64,000 bases of DNA from Phyllobacterium zundukense (GTDB lineage: Bacteria > Pseudomonadota > Alphaproteobacteria > Rhizobiales > Rhizobiaceae), in assembly GCF_025452195.1 (NCBI RefSeq), contig NZ_CP104972.1, forward strand, positions 1 through 64,000. Reading direction: 5' to 3'. The notes beneath the pieces are model-generated. The model had not been told where the DNA came from. It saw nothing but the letters and a program-made list of their open reading frames with translations, and did no database searches. Every line of letters starts with the position of its first letter. The first letter of the stretch is position 1. Position numbers and translations under genes: made by a program. Positions 36,735 to 45,462 of the stretch are shown here, piece after piece.

Positions 36735-38387
36735 ATGAAGCTGCCATCCGTTGATTCTGTTGAGACCTTGTCGCTCGGTGCCATGCGCCGGCTGGTTGCG
36801 GGTTTGGTCGGCAAGATGCACGAGCTTGAAGCGGATGTCGGAGCGCTGCGCACCGAGAACCAGAGACTGCGTGACGACAATGAACGACTGAAGCTGGAAA
36901 ACGATAGTCTGTGCCTGGATAACCAATCGCTTCGAGACGAAATCGCCCGGCTGAAGAATTTGCCGCCACGACCGCCGTTTCGGCCATCGGGGATGGAGAA
37001 CGCGAGCAAGCCTACAGCCGGGAAGAATAGCAGCAAGGGCGGCCGCGGTGTTAAGCGCGATCGGGTCACGCGCGAGGTAATCGTCAAAGCGGACGCGCCG
37101 GAAGGGTCACGTTTCAAGGGATACGAAACAATCCTGGTGCGCGAGCTGGTTGTTGCGGCAGAAGTCGTGCGTTACCGGCGCGAGCGCTGGGTCACCTTGG
37201 ACGGCAAGACAATTCTTGCGCCCTTGCCGGATGGCATTGTCGGCGGCATCGGTCCGGGCCTGCGGCAGTTTTGTCTGACCATGCATGCGCAAGGTCAGGT
37301 GACGACGGAACGGCTGACATCGATCCTGAATGGTATCGGGGTCGAGATATCGAAGAGCCAGGTTGTTCGCATCCTGATCACGGATCTCGACACGTTTGCA
37401 GGCGAGGACCTGTCGGTCTTGCGGGCGGGATTGACAACGGCGCCGTTCATCACGGTGGACGATACCGGTGCACGCCATGCGCGGCGCGAAGGTATAACAA
37501 GCCACATTGGCGGCGAGCGCTTTACCGTGTTCAGAACAGGCCGATCAAAATCTCGATTGAGCTTTCTGTCGCTGATGCGCGCAGGCCATGAAGATTATGT
37601 GATCAATGCGGCTGCACTTGACTACTTGCGTCGGCGTCAGGTTGATCCGTTGTTGATCGAGAAGCTCTCCGTCCACCCGGAAAAGATATTCGCATCGCAG
37701 AGCGCATGGCTGGACCATCTGGCACGCTGTGCCATCGATATCTTCGACAGGGCGCTGTTGCGGGCGTTAAGCGAAGGCGCACTCTGGGGCGCGATCCGAC
37801 ACCATGGACTGATGCGCACGACCGTTGTCGTCTCCGACGGTGCCGGTCAGTTCCGCATCCCCAATCATGCATTGTGTTGGGTGCACGCAGAACGTCTCGT
37901 TCACAAGCTGATGCCGGCAACGCCAAAACAAGCTCGGGCCGTTGAAACGGTGCGTGATCTGATCTGGTGTTTCTATCAAGCATTGAAGGCGTGGAAGGAA
38001 AGGCCATCTCCCGGAGTGGCCCAGGCGTTCCGCCAACGCTTTGATCGTATATTCACCTTGCGCACAGGTTTCGCGGATTTGGATCAATTGCTGGTGCGTT
38101 TGCACCGGCGTAAGCCTGAACTTCTCAAGGTTCTGGACCGGCCGGACATCCCGCTGCACACCAATGCATCCGAGAACGACATTCGTGCCTGTGTCATCAA
38201 GCGGAAGATCTCGGGCGGCACTATGAGTGACAAAGGCCGCCAGGCGCGAGACGTCATGCTCGGGCTAATGAAGACCTGCCGGAAGCTTGGCGTTTCCTTC
38301 TATGCGTACATCGGCGATCGACTCGGACTCAATGACTCCAATCAAAAGATTCCACCGCTAGCTGAACTGATTGCCATGCCCATGTAA
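36735..38387 (+). CDS. tnpC: IS66-family transposase TnpC (copy 2)
   Basis: 550 aa, identical to the copy 1 protein at every residue, with the same coiled coil (28-75) and DDE residues (Asp242/243, Asp368, Glu480). It reads away from the parS side toward the GST gene. Identity over its full length points to recent duplication. Confidence 0.95.
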   Translation: MKLPSVDSVETLSLGAMRRLVAGLVGKMHELEADVGALRTENQRLRDDNERLKLENDSLCLDNQSLRDEIARLKNLPPRPPFRPSGMENASKPTAGKNSSKGGRGVKRDRVTREVIVKADAPEGSRFKGYETILVRELVVAAEVVRYRRERWVTLDGKTILAPLPDGIVGGIGPGLRQFCLTMHAQGQVTTERLTSILNGIGVEISKSQVVRILITDLDTFAGEDLSVLRAGLTTAPFITVDDTGARHARREGITSHIGGERFTVFRTGRSKSRLSFLSLMRAGHEDYVINAAALDYLRRRQVDPLLIEKLSVHPEKIFASQSAWLDHLARCAIDIFDRALLRALSEGALWGAIRHHGLMRTTVVVSDGAGQFRIPNHALCWVHAERLVHKLMPATPKQARAVETVRDLIWCFYQALKAWKERPSPGVAQAFRQRFDRIFTLRTGFADLDQLLVRLHRRKPELLKVLDRPDIPLHTNASENDIRACVIKRKISGGTMSDKGRQARDVMLGLMKTCRKLGVSFYAYIGDRLGLNDSNQKIPPLAELIAMPM

Positions 38388-38442
38388 ATCCACGGGCAGG
38401 GATAAGATTGCGCGGGTGGACCATCGTGAAACGGTGACTTAA

Positions 38443-39084
38443 TCAAAGCACTCTTAGATCGTCGTATGACACCATGACATGCTCCTTGAATGCTGCCCGG
38501 GCGGTGAGCCTATCGTAGTATCGCTTCAGGGCAGGATAGCCGGAACGATCGATGTTGATGTCATAATATCGGTAGAGCACATGGCCGAACTGAATATCGG
38601 CCAGAGTGAATTTATTCCCGGCCAAAAAGGCATTGCGCTCGAGTTGGGCCTCGGCAATGTCGAGCTTTGCATTGAAAGTGCTAATAGCTCCGGCAATCGC
38701 CTCCGCATCCCGATCCTTCGGTGCCGTTCGTACCACCCTCCAAAAGATGGGGCCGGTGAAATTGAGGGCGATATTAATCTTGGACCATTCAGCCCATTTA
38801 TCGATTTCCGCCCGCGCTTCGACATCTTGCGGCCAGAACTCTGCGTCGCCGTAACGGGCGGCGAGATAGCGCAGGATTGCGCCTGTCTCCCACAACGACG
38901 CGCCGTCTCCATCACGTAGAACCGGCACTGTACCGTTCGGGTTGAGCTTCTTGAACTCTGCAGAATCGTTGCCACCGTACCTGTGGCCAATGTCGTGACG
39001 CATAAACGGAAGCTTCAGTTCACCAATGCACCACATCAGCGCTTGGACATTTGAAGAAGTTCGGCGGCCCCAGACTGTCAGCAT
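38443..39084 (-). CDS. glutathione S-transferase, transposon cargo (copy 2)
   Basis: 213 aa, identical to copy 1, intact, and convergent with tnpC 55 bases away. Ser-type active-site segment and the two GST domains are as in copy 1. Its upstream region up to the terminal repeat (39085-39205) is the same as in copy 1, so both copies should have the same promoter. Confidence 0.92.
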   Translation of the reverse strand: MLTVWGRRTSSNVQALMWCIGELKLPFMRHDIGHRYGGNDSAEFKKLNPNGTVPVLRDGDGASLWETGAILRYLAARYGDAEFWPQDVEARAEIDKWAEWSKINIALNFTGPIFWRVVRTAPKDRDAEAIAGAISTFNAKLDIAEAQLERNAFLAGNKFTLADIQFGHVLYRYYDINIDRSGYPALKRYYDRLTARAAFKEHVMVSYDDLRVL

Positions 39085-39251
39085 TCACACTGTCTCCCAC
39101 GTTGCTCCGACTCGTACAGCCATATTGCATAAACTCAACATTGGTCGAAAGAATGCATATTGATAAGTGCCTAAGCGATCCTGCCCGGGAATTTGGTCCG
39201 GTTACTTCGATTGGGCTCCAAGAATGGCACAGCATTAATACTACACACCCT

Positions 39252-39875
39252 TTAATTTGCTGCCAGCCGACCGGCTGCGACAATCAGAAAGGCGGCGGCC
39301 GTACCTTCCACCCATCTACGACGACAATCGCTGAAGCCGCCGTTCATCCCGACTGCGGCGATCGCGAGACTCAAGCTCGTGTAGACGATCCCACAAAGGG
39401 CGATGAAGATCGCAGACAGGATGAGCGCCTGCAGAGGAATGCTGCCGCCCTGCTGCATGAATTGCGGCAGGATCGCAAAATAGATCATCATGCCTTTAGG
39501 ATTGAGGAACGCAGTCAGAAATCCCCGCCGAAGCGGGCCATTGGCCGGTGCGGCCGAGAGGTTGAGCTGCCCCGCCTTCGTAGCGGATCGCAAAAGCTGG
39601 AAAGCCAGATAAACCAGGTACGTGACACCGAGCCAACGCAATGCCTCAAACAGCATCGGGGAGGCAGCGACTACTGCAGCGACGCCGAGGGCGGCGAGGG
39701 CGGAATGAACCGCATAACCAAGGCAAACGCCTGCGGTCGAACGTAGGCCGGCGGATGCTCCGCCCGACAGAGCTTGCGACGCTACAAAGAGCATGTCGGG
39801 GCCGGGCGTGCAGATCAAGGGCAGCACGGTTGCGGTGAAGAAAATCAGTGTTCCTGTTTCCATGGATAGAATCAT
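39252..39875 (-). CDS. LysE/RhtB-family amino-acid exporter
   Basis: 207 aa from the ATG at 39875; an ATG four codons later is also possible. Six hydrophobic segments and the LysE signatures TPGPDMLFVASQALSGG and FLTAFLNPKGMMIYFAILPQ show an inner-membrane exporter of amino acids or homoserine lactones. Divergent from an Lrp-type gene with a 92-base gap, the usual regulator-exporter arrangement. The C terminus finishes 47 bases from the IS66 copy, so the insertion spared it. Confidence 0.9.
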   Translation of the reverse strand: MILSMETGTLIFFTATVLPLICTPGPDMLFVASQALSGGASAGLRSTAGVCLGYAVHSALAALGVAAVVAASPMLFEALRWLGVTYLVYLAFQLLRSATKAGQLNLSAAPANGPLRRGFLTAFLNPKGMMIYFAILPQFMQQGGSIPLQALILSAIFIALCGIVYTSLSLAIAAVGMNGGFSDCRRRWVEGTAAAFLIVAAGRLAAN

Positions 39876-39967
39876 AGGCCAGCGTTTTCGCAATTTGGTT
39901 GCGAAGATGCCCTTGTGAGACCTAGATTTAGCATTGGAGTCTTCATGAGGCAGAAAGTTAGCATCAC

Positions 39968-40432
39968 ATGCCAACAAAATTGGATGACATAGATCGGCGT
40001 ATTCTTCGCGCCCTGCAACGCGATGGACGGTTGCAGAATTTGGAGCTCGCCAAACAGGTGGGCTTGTCACCCTCGCCCTGCTTGCGGCGAGTCAAGCTCC
40101 TGGAGCAGGCCGGAATTATCGACCGCTATGTTGCGGTTCTCAATTCCGCGAAGGTCGGTCTCGGTCTGTCGATGTTCGCGCGGGTCTGGCTGACCGCACA
40201 GGATGCCGAAACCATCGATCTTTTCATGGATGCCATGAAGCAGCTCCCCCAAGTGATGGAGTGCTACATCATGCTGGGGGAGAGCGACGCCCTGCTGCGC
40301 GTGGTCGTAGCCGATCTGGATGACTACCGCAGTTTTCAGGCCGCGCATCTGACACGGAAAAATGGAATTCAGAATGTCAAAACCGATGTGCCAAGTCAGA
40401 TAGTCAAGCAAACCCACACTCTGCCGCTATAA
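39968..40432 (+). CDS. Lrp/AsnC-family regulator
   Basis: 154 aa. An N-terminal winged helix (LDDIDRRILRALQRDGRLQN, then SPSPCLRRVKLLEQAGII) and a C-terminal RAM domain for amino-acid binding (YIMLGESDALLRVVVADLDD). It most likely senses an amino acid and switches on the divergent LysE-type exporter. Confidence 0.93.
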   Translation: MPTKLDDIDRRILRALQRDGRLQNLELAKQVGLSPSPCLRRVKLLEQAGIIDRYVAVLNSAKVGLGLSMFARVWLTAQDAETIDLFMDAMKQLPQVMECYIMLGESDALLRVVVADLDDYRSFQAAHLTRKNGIQNVKTDVPSQIVKQTHTLPL

Positions 40433-40755
40433 GGTCTGGATTTCTCCAATCCGTGGCGCAGCCTATTACCTACGGTAGCATTATATCCGTGCTTGCAATC
40501 AAAAGATGAAAGCGGCATTCTGACCCTGGCAATGCCGTCGATCGCTGACACGGGTTAACCTGATGCGTCATTCACCTGCAGAATTGCTAATCCAAGACAT
40601 TTTCACAATCCAGGTGCAACTTTCGAAGCGATGGCTTCGGAGCAAGCCTCAACACGACATTTTATCCAAAGGGACGGACGCATCGCGGCATCGCCAACCG
40701 GAACGCATGGTGCGTCCCCGGGGGAAACGCGTACACTATCGCAAGGAATATCACG
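40433..40755. other. intergenic stretch
   Basis: About 320 bases with no supported gene; it should contain the promoter of the repeat protein that follows. Confidence 0.4.
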
Positions 40756-41448
40756 ATGAACCAGTTTCGTTTCAACATACTCGCCGCGGCGGTGATTGCC
40801 GGCGCTGGCCTGGCATTTCTCACGCTCCCGGCATGGGCACAATCCGTTACCAAAACGTGCAGCACGCAATATCAGGCTGCCAAGGAGGCTGGTACGCTGA
40901 AAGGCCAGAAATGGCCGGACTTTCTGTCGGCTTGCAGCGCGAAGCTGAAGGCCGACGACGACACAGAGGCAGCTGCCCCCGCCGACAAGACACCTGCCAA
41001 AAAGGCGGCAAAGGATACCGCTACAAAACCGGCCAAGACGACGCAAACGGCGACTGCAACCACCGGCGGCGGGATGTCGGCGAAAGCCGTCACCAAGGAA
41101 TGCAGCACACAGTATCAGGCTGCCAAAACGGCGGGAACGCTCAATGGCCAGAAGTGGCCGCAGTTCCTTTCGGCCTGCAGCGACAGTCTGAAATCGGACG
41201 ATTCGGATGCGACCGTTCCTGACGAACCAGCACCCACCAAGGCTGCTACCAAAACAACCAAGACACAGGTGGCCAAGGCACAGACCTCCGCCGATGGCAA
41301 GCCTCTGTCTCCCGCTCAGGTCGCATTCCGGGCCCGCATCAGCGAATGCGGCGACCAGTGGCAGCAGGCCAAGGCAAGCAACAAAACCCGCGGCATGACC
41401 TGGCCACAATACTGGAGCGCCTGCAATACGCGCCTCAAGTCCGAATAA
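40756..41448 (+). CDS. periplasmic protein with three Cys/Trp repeats
   Basis: 230 aa. Signal peptide 1-29 (ending LPAWAQ). Three copies of a unit of about 37 residues: CSTQYQAAKEAGTLKGQKWP, CSTQYQAAKTAGTLNGQKWP and CGDQWQQAKASNKTRGMTWP, each ending in a second Cys (SAC) and LKxD or LKSE. Ala/Lys/Thr-rich linkers join them. Each unit probably has one disulfide. The repeats resemble PsiF-like or other small Hyphomicrobiales domains, but I cannot name the family. A terminator follows. Confidence 0.75.
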   Translation: MNQFRFNILAAAVIAGAGLAFLTLPAWAQSVTKTCSTQYQAAKEAGTLKGQKWPDFLSACSAKLKADDDTEAAAPADKTPAKKAAKDTATKPAKTTQTATATTGGGMSAKAVTKECSTQYQAAKTAGTLNGQKWPQFLSACSDSLKSDDSDATVPDEPAPTKAATKTTKTQVAKAQTSADGKPLSPAQVAFRARISECGDQWQQAKASNKTRGMTWPQYWSACNTRLKSE

Positions 41449-41478
41449 TCCTGATTGAAATTAGGGATACGATAGAAT

Positions 41479-41505
41479 CGCCCGGGCACCCAGTCCGGGC
41501 GTTTT
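41479..41505 (+). terminator. intrinsic terminator
   Basis: CGCCCGG and CCGGGCG with a 9-base loop, followed by TTTT, 30 bases after the repeat-protein stop. Confidence 0.8.
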
Positions 41506-41558
41506 CGCTAGAACCTTCACTGTTCATCGACATCATCAATCAACATCAGGAGCAAATC

Positions 41559-41984
41559 ATGCCTATTCAGGATCTCGTCGACGCAATCGCCACGCAAGCC
41601 AAGCTTGATCCACAAGTGGCAGAGAAGGCCGCAGGCACGGTGCTTTCCGTGCTCCAGCATGAGGCTCCCGAACAAGCAGCAACAATATTCGCAAAGATCC
41701 CCGGTGCTACCGAACTTGCTCAAAACTTCGATGTCATGGCAAGCGGGGCGCAGTCGGGTGGCTTCCTGTCGAGTGTGACCAGCATGCTTGGAGGCGCGGC
41801 GGGTGAAAAGGTCGGCGCGCTGGTCAATGGCGTGGCCGCACTGAAAGAGAGCGGGCTGACCGTCGAACAGATCCAGGAAGCCGGAGCTGCGGTGCTGGCC
41901 CATGCCAAGGAATACGCCGATCCAAAACTTGTCGATCAGCTTCTGGATTCAGTGCCGGGCCTGAAAGGTCATCTGGGCCTTTGA
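41559..41984 (+). CDS. hypothetical small alanine-rich protein
   Basis: 141 aa from the ATG at 41559 with CAGGAGC upstream; a longer in-frame reading crosses the terminator and is unlikely. Helical, rich in Ala/Gly, with GGFLSSVTSMLGG in the middle and VDQLLDSVPGLKGHLGL at the end. It recalls the DUF2780/DUF937-type proteins of unknown function. No signal peptide. Confidence 0.6.
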   Translation: MPIQDLVDAIATQAKLDPQVAEKAAGTVLSVLQHEAPEQAATIFAKIPGATELAQNFDVMASGAQSGGFLSSVTSMLGGAAGEKVGALVNGVAALKESGLTVEQIQEAGAAVLAHAKEYADPKLVDQLLDSVPGLKGHLGL

Positions 41985-42051
41985 ATGCAACGGGCTGACA
42001 TTCTACATCCGGCCATGTAAACCGTTCCAAGGTTATCGGGAATCGCGCGGG

Positions 42052-42426
42052 ATGAGCGGCACAAAACGTACATTTTATTTCGTGCTCGGATGGGCGATGG
42101 TGGCGCTCGGCTTCATTGGCGTGCTTCTGCCCGTCATACCGACGACGATCTTTCTCATCATCGCCGCCTGGTGTTTCAGTCGCTCATCGCCGCGATTCGA
42201 AAAGTGGCTGCTTGAACATCCGGTGTTCGGGCCGACACTGGTGCAGTGGCGCGAGCACGGAGCAATTCCGAAACGCGTAAAATGGATCGCTTGCGCCGGC
42301 ATGGCATTGGGCTACGCCACTTTCATGTATTTTGCCCGGCCGTCACCTCTGCTCGGAGGGGTGGTGGCTCTATTTTTCATCGCCTGCGCCGCTTACGTTT
42401 GGACCCGCCCGAGCTTGGCCGCATAG
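42052..42426 (+). CDS. DUF454 (YbaN-family) membrane protein
   Basis: 124 aa. Three hydrophobic segments and the family signature GVLLPVIPTTIFLIIAAWCF with RSSPRFEKWLLEHPVFGP. Inner-membrane protein of unknown function found across proteobacteria. It converges with the sugar operon, leaving two bases between stops. Confidence 0.9.
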   Translation: MSGTKRTFYFVLGWAMVALGFIGVLLPVIPTTIFLIIAAWCFSRSSPRFEKWLLEHPVFGPTLVQWREHGAIPKRVKWIACAGMALGYATFMYFARPSPLLGGVVALFFIACAAYVWTRPSLAA

Positions 42427-42428
42427 GT

Positions 42429-43505
42429 CTAGATGCGCTTGCCGGTTGCCTTGTCGAAGATGTGCAAAGCACTTGCATCGATATTGAAGCGCTGCGACGC
42501 ACCGACTGCCATTTGCGAGCGTGGAGGCAAGCTTGCCGTCAGGCGCTGGCTGCCTATCGTCGAGGTAACGACCAGCTCCGGACCGGTCAGTTCGACCACT
42601 TCGACTTTCGCCTCGATGGCAAGGCCTGCGTCTTCCGATGACGCCATCGTCAGACTTTCCGGACGAATGCCTATGATCACATCGCGAGCGTTTGCGGCAT
42701 TTTCCCAGAACTCGCGGGGGAGGGGGATGCCGCCGGGGGAGCCATCGACATGGGCGACGCCATCCGCAACCGTCGCATCCAGCATGTTCATCGGCGGCGA
42801 ACCGACGAAACTCGCGACATAGCGGGTGGCCGGTCGATTGTAGATCTCATCCGGCGTGGCAAGCTGCTCGATCTGACCGTCGCGCATGACAGCGATGCGG
42901 GTTGCGAGCGTCATCGCCTCGATCTGGTCATGCGTCACATAGACAATCGTGGTGCCCAGCATCTGATGCAGGCGCTTCAGCTCGGTTCGCATTTCCATCC
43001 GCAATTTCGCATCGAGATTGGACAGGGGCTCGTCGAACAAGAATATCTGCGGATCGCGCACCAGTGCCCGGCCGATGGCGACGCGCTGCCGCTGTCCGCC
43101 TGAAAGCTCGGACGGCTTGCGGCCAAGGAGATTTTCGATCTGCAGGATCTTTGCCGCCTTTTGCACGGCCTCGATTCGTTCCGCTGCGGGTACGTTGCGC
43201 ATTTCAAGGCCGAAGCCGATGTTTCGCGCCACGGACATGTTCGGATAAAGCGCATAGGACTGGAACACCATGGCGATGTCGCGGTCCTTGGGATGCACGC
43301 CGGTGACCGAACGATCACCGATACGCACGTCACCCTCTGTCGCTTCGGCGAGCCCTGCAATGATGTTGAGAAGCGTTGACTTGCCGCAGCCGGAGGGACC
43401 GAGCAGGACGAGGAACTCGCCGCTGGCGAGCGACAGGTCGATGCCCTTCAGCGTTTCGACGGTGCCATAACGCTTGCGAACATTGATCAGCTCGAGCGCA
43501 CTCAT
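42429..43505 (-). CDS. sugar ABC transporter ATPase (UgpC/MsmX type)
   Basis: 358 aa. Walker A GPSGCGKST (36-44), Q loop QSYALYPNM, signature LSGGQRQRVAIGRALVRDP, Walker B FLFDEPLSNLD, then the C-terminal OB-fold regulatory domain of the CUT1 group (IGIRPESLTM). It energises import by the two permeases upstream in the same operon. Its ATG overlaps the kinase stop by four bases (translational coupling), and it is the last gene of six. Confidence 0.95.
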   Translation of the reverse strand: MSALELINVRKRYGTVETLKGIDLSLASGEFLVLLGPSGCGKSTLLNIIAGLAEATEGDVRIGDRSVTGVHPKDRDIAMVFQSYALYPNMSVARNIGFGLEMRNVPAAERIEAVQKAAKILQIENLLGRKPSELSGGQRQRVAIGRALVRDPQIFLFDEPLSNLDAKLRMEMRTELKRLHQMLGTTIVYVTHDQIEAMTLATRIAVMRDGQIEQLATPDEIYNRPATRYVASFVGSPPMNMLDATVADGVAHVDGSPGGIPLPREFWENAANARDVIIGIRPESLTMASSEDAGLAIEAKVEVVELTGPELVVTSTIGSQRLTASLPPRSQMAVGASQRFNIDASALHIFDKATGKRI

Positions 43506-44443
43506 GGAGCTTCCTCCGGTGATGTTTGCGGACCCTCGCCATAGCGGCGGGGAATGGTGGAGACGGCTTTGGACGCAACGCGAACACCAGCCGCAAGGCT
43601 TGCCTCGAGCGTTTGACCATTTGCCAGCGCGGCGAGGAAGGCGGCGTTGAACACGTCACCGGCACCAATTGTATCGGCAACCTGCACCAGGGGGGCAGGT
43701 ACCGATACAAGCTTGTCGTCGGAGCCGACTGCCAACGCCCCATCGGGTCCGCGTTTTACGACAACGATGGCATTGCTCGGCATCAGAGCCTTGAGCCTGT
43801 GCGCGGCTTCGGCAGGCTCGACGCTGTTGGCGAGGCGCGTCGTCTCGACCTCATTGAACAGGGCGATGTGGCAGCGCGCCAGCCACCCGCGGGCCGTGCT
43901 GCGGTTGGCCTCGGTCCAGCCATCGATCGGCCAGCCGGTATCGAGCGCGATGCGGATATCGTTGGCATCGGCCCAATCGAACAACTCGTCATATTGTGCA
44001 ACGAGGCCGTCGGTCAGGAAGGAGCCGCAAAGGATGGCAGTGCCGCCCTTCAGCCGCTCCGTGTCGAGCGTCGTGATGACGTCGAGCCAGGACAATGCCG
44101 CGATGTGACCGCGCGTCGTAAAGAAAGTACGCTCGCCGTTCGGGTGGGTAATCCCAACGGAAAGGGTTGTGCCCACAGGCGCAACCGGCCAGCGTTCCGA
44201 ACGCTTGCCGAAACCCTGCCGCAGCCATTCGCCGAACTGGTCATTGCCGACATTGGCGGCGATCTGAAAATCGAGGCCGAGCCCTTCCCAGGTGAGAGCC
44301 GCGTTGCCGGCGGAACCGCCGACGCGCAGTTCGTCGTAGTCGACCATGATCTCGGTTCCGGGTGTCGGCCATGGATCGGCCGGGCCGAGGATCAAATCGA
44401 CATTGACGTTTCCGATGACGGCGAGTGGCTGCATCGCTCTCAC
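43502..44443 (-). CDS. PfkB-family sugar kinase
   Basis: 313 aa from the GTG at 44443, which overlaps the SIS gene stop (GTGA). Ribokinase-like fold: N-terminal GNVNVDLILGPA and GGSAGNAALTWEGLG substrate motif, C-terminal DTIGAGDVFNAAFLAAL with the catalytic Asp. It phosphorylates the imported compound. By comparison with frl operons the substrate could be a fructosamine (FrlD role), but PfkB kinases are diverse and the sequence alone does not decide. Confidence 0.9.
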   Translation of the reverse strand: MRAMQPLAVIGNVNVDLILGPADPWPTPGTEIMVDYDELRVGGSAGNAALTWEGLGLDFQIAANVGNDQFGEWLRQGFGKRSERWPVAPVGTTLSVGITHPNGERTFFTTRGHIAALSWLDVITTLDTERLKGGTAILCGSFLTDGLVAQYDELFDWADANDIRIALDTGWPIDGWTEANRSTARGWLARCHIALFNEVETTRLANSVEPAEAAHRLKALMPSNAIVVVKRGPDGALAVGSDDKLVSVPAPLVQVADTIGAGDVFNAAFLAALANGQTLEASLAAGVRVASKAVSTIPRRYGEGPQTSPEEAP

Positions 44444-45462
44444 TCGTCCCGCGTGATCTTGGTCGAGCGCACAGGCGTGCCGAGATCGGCAACGCGCGCG
44501 CCGGCAAAGCCGAGCATGAAGTGCTGGGCGGCGGGAAGGAGCGCGAAAATTGCCGCCATGCCGCTTGCCACGCCCGCAGCGATCGTAGCGGTATCTTTGA
44601 GCGGAGCCTCTCCGGACGCATCGATCACCACAACCGGCGACCCGGCTTCCCGTGCCGAGACCGCCATGCGCGCCACCAATTCCGACGTTGCATCCTTGGC
44701 GCGGAACAGGACGACGCCGACCTTGGGTCCAAGCATTTCCATCGGACCGTGGCGCAATTGTCCGCCTTCAAGCGAGAAGCACGGGATGCGTGAAAGTTCG
44801 GTGAGGCCGAGCGCAATCGCCTCCGCGACACCCTGCATGCGGCGACCAGAGGTTACGACAGCCGATACGTCCGACAATGCGGCGACTGCAGCATCGACAT
44901 TCGGCGTACTCTCTGTACTCAGGATGGCGAGCGCTTCAGCCGGATCCTCGCCAAGCGTACTGAGCACGGCGAGATGCAGGGCAAAACTGACAGTCAGGCT
45001 GCGCGTTGCCGCGAAGGCATTTTCGGTTCCGCCGGAACCGACCAATGATGGCACGGTGCGGGCAAGGGTAGACCCGCCTTCGAGCGTCAGGCCGAAAGTA
45101 TCGGACGGCACGCCAACCTCGGCAAACCAGCGCAGGACCTCAGCGCTTTCCCCGGACTGAGAGGTCAGAAGAATTGTTTTGCCGGCTAATGGCAGCGGCT
45201 GACCGAGTTGCTCGGACAGCGGCAGGGCCACCGCATCGATACCAAGGCTGCGATAGAGCGGTTCGACCGCACGGCCAACCGCATGCGAACCGCCCATGCC
45301 GAGCAGCATCAGACGCCCGGTCATACGCAGGGATTGGGCGATGGTCACGGCAAGTGGAGCGGCCGCCTCGAAAGAAGAAATCGCATCGGCATTCTGCCGC
45401 GCCATTTCTTTCTCGATGGCAATGAGACCGATGGGTTTGTTCATTTGCGAAGACATGCTCAT
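44440..45462 (-). CDS. double-SIS-domain protein (deglycase/isomerase type)
   Basis: 340 aa from the ATG at 45462, overlapping the permease stop (ATGA). Two SIS domains: GMGGSHAVGRAVEPLYRSLG and LLTSQSGESAEVLRWF (phosphosugar-binding SxSGxS/T) in the first, SGRRMQGVAEAIALGLTELS and EGGQLRHGPMEMLGPKVGV in the second. The E-x-x-x-H-G-P pattern is shared by GlmS isomerase, AgaS and the FrlB deglycase. It acts on a phosphorylated amino sugar or Amadori product. No glutaminase domain is present. Confidence 0.9.
   Translation of the reverse strand: MSMSSQMNKPIGLIAIEKEMARQNADAISSFEAAAPLAVTIAQSLRMTGRLMLLGMGGSHAVGRAVEPLYRSLGIDAVALPLSEQLGQPLPLAGKTILLTSQSGESAEVLRWFAEVGVPSDTFGLTLEGGSTLARTVPSLVGSGGTENAFAATRSLTVSFALHLAVLSTLGEDPAEALAILSTESTPNVDAAVAALSDVSAVVTSGRRMQGVAEAIALGLTELSRIPCFSLEGGQLRHGPMEMLGPKVGVVLFRAKDATSELVARMAVSAREAGSPVVVIDASGEAPLKDTATIAAGVASGMAAIFALLPAAQHFMLGFAGARVADLGTPVRSTKITRDE

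Larger units (their letters stand above)
36671..39205. mobile_element. IS66-family element carrying a GST gene, copy 2 (2,535 bp)
   Basis: Same length, ends and gene content as copy 1 but inverted. The ends GTAACCGG...CCGGTTAC are flanked by a different 9-bp direct repeat, TTCGATTGG (36662-36670 and 39206-39214), which shows a separate insertion event. Both proteins are identical to copy 1 in translation, and the intergenic part I compared is identical too. Confidence 0.92.

Noticed and set aside
28432..39300. Duplicate of the tRNA-Leu 3' end as attR
   Set aside because: Searched by eye for GGTTCGATTCCGGC and GGGGGCACCA; no second copy seen in the window.
42477..45160. Very long plus-strand open frames under the sugar operon (for example 43526-45160)
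   Set aside because: Antisense shadows of high-GC coding sequence; the minus-strand genes have clear domains and overlapping starts.
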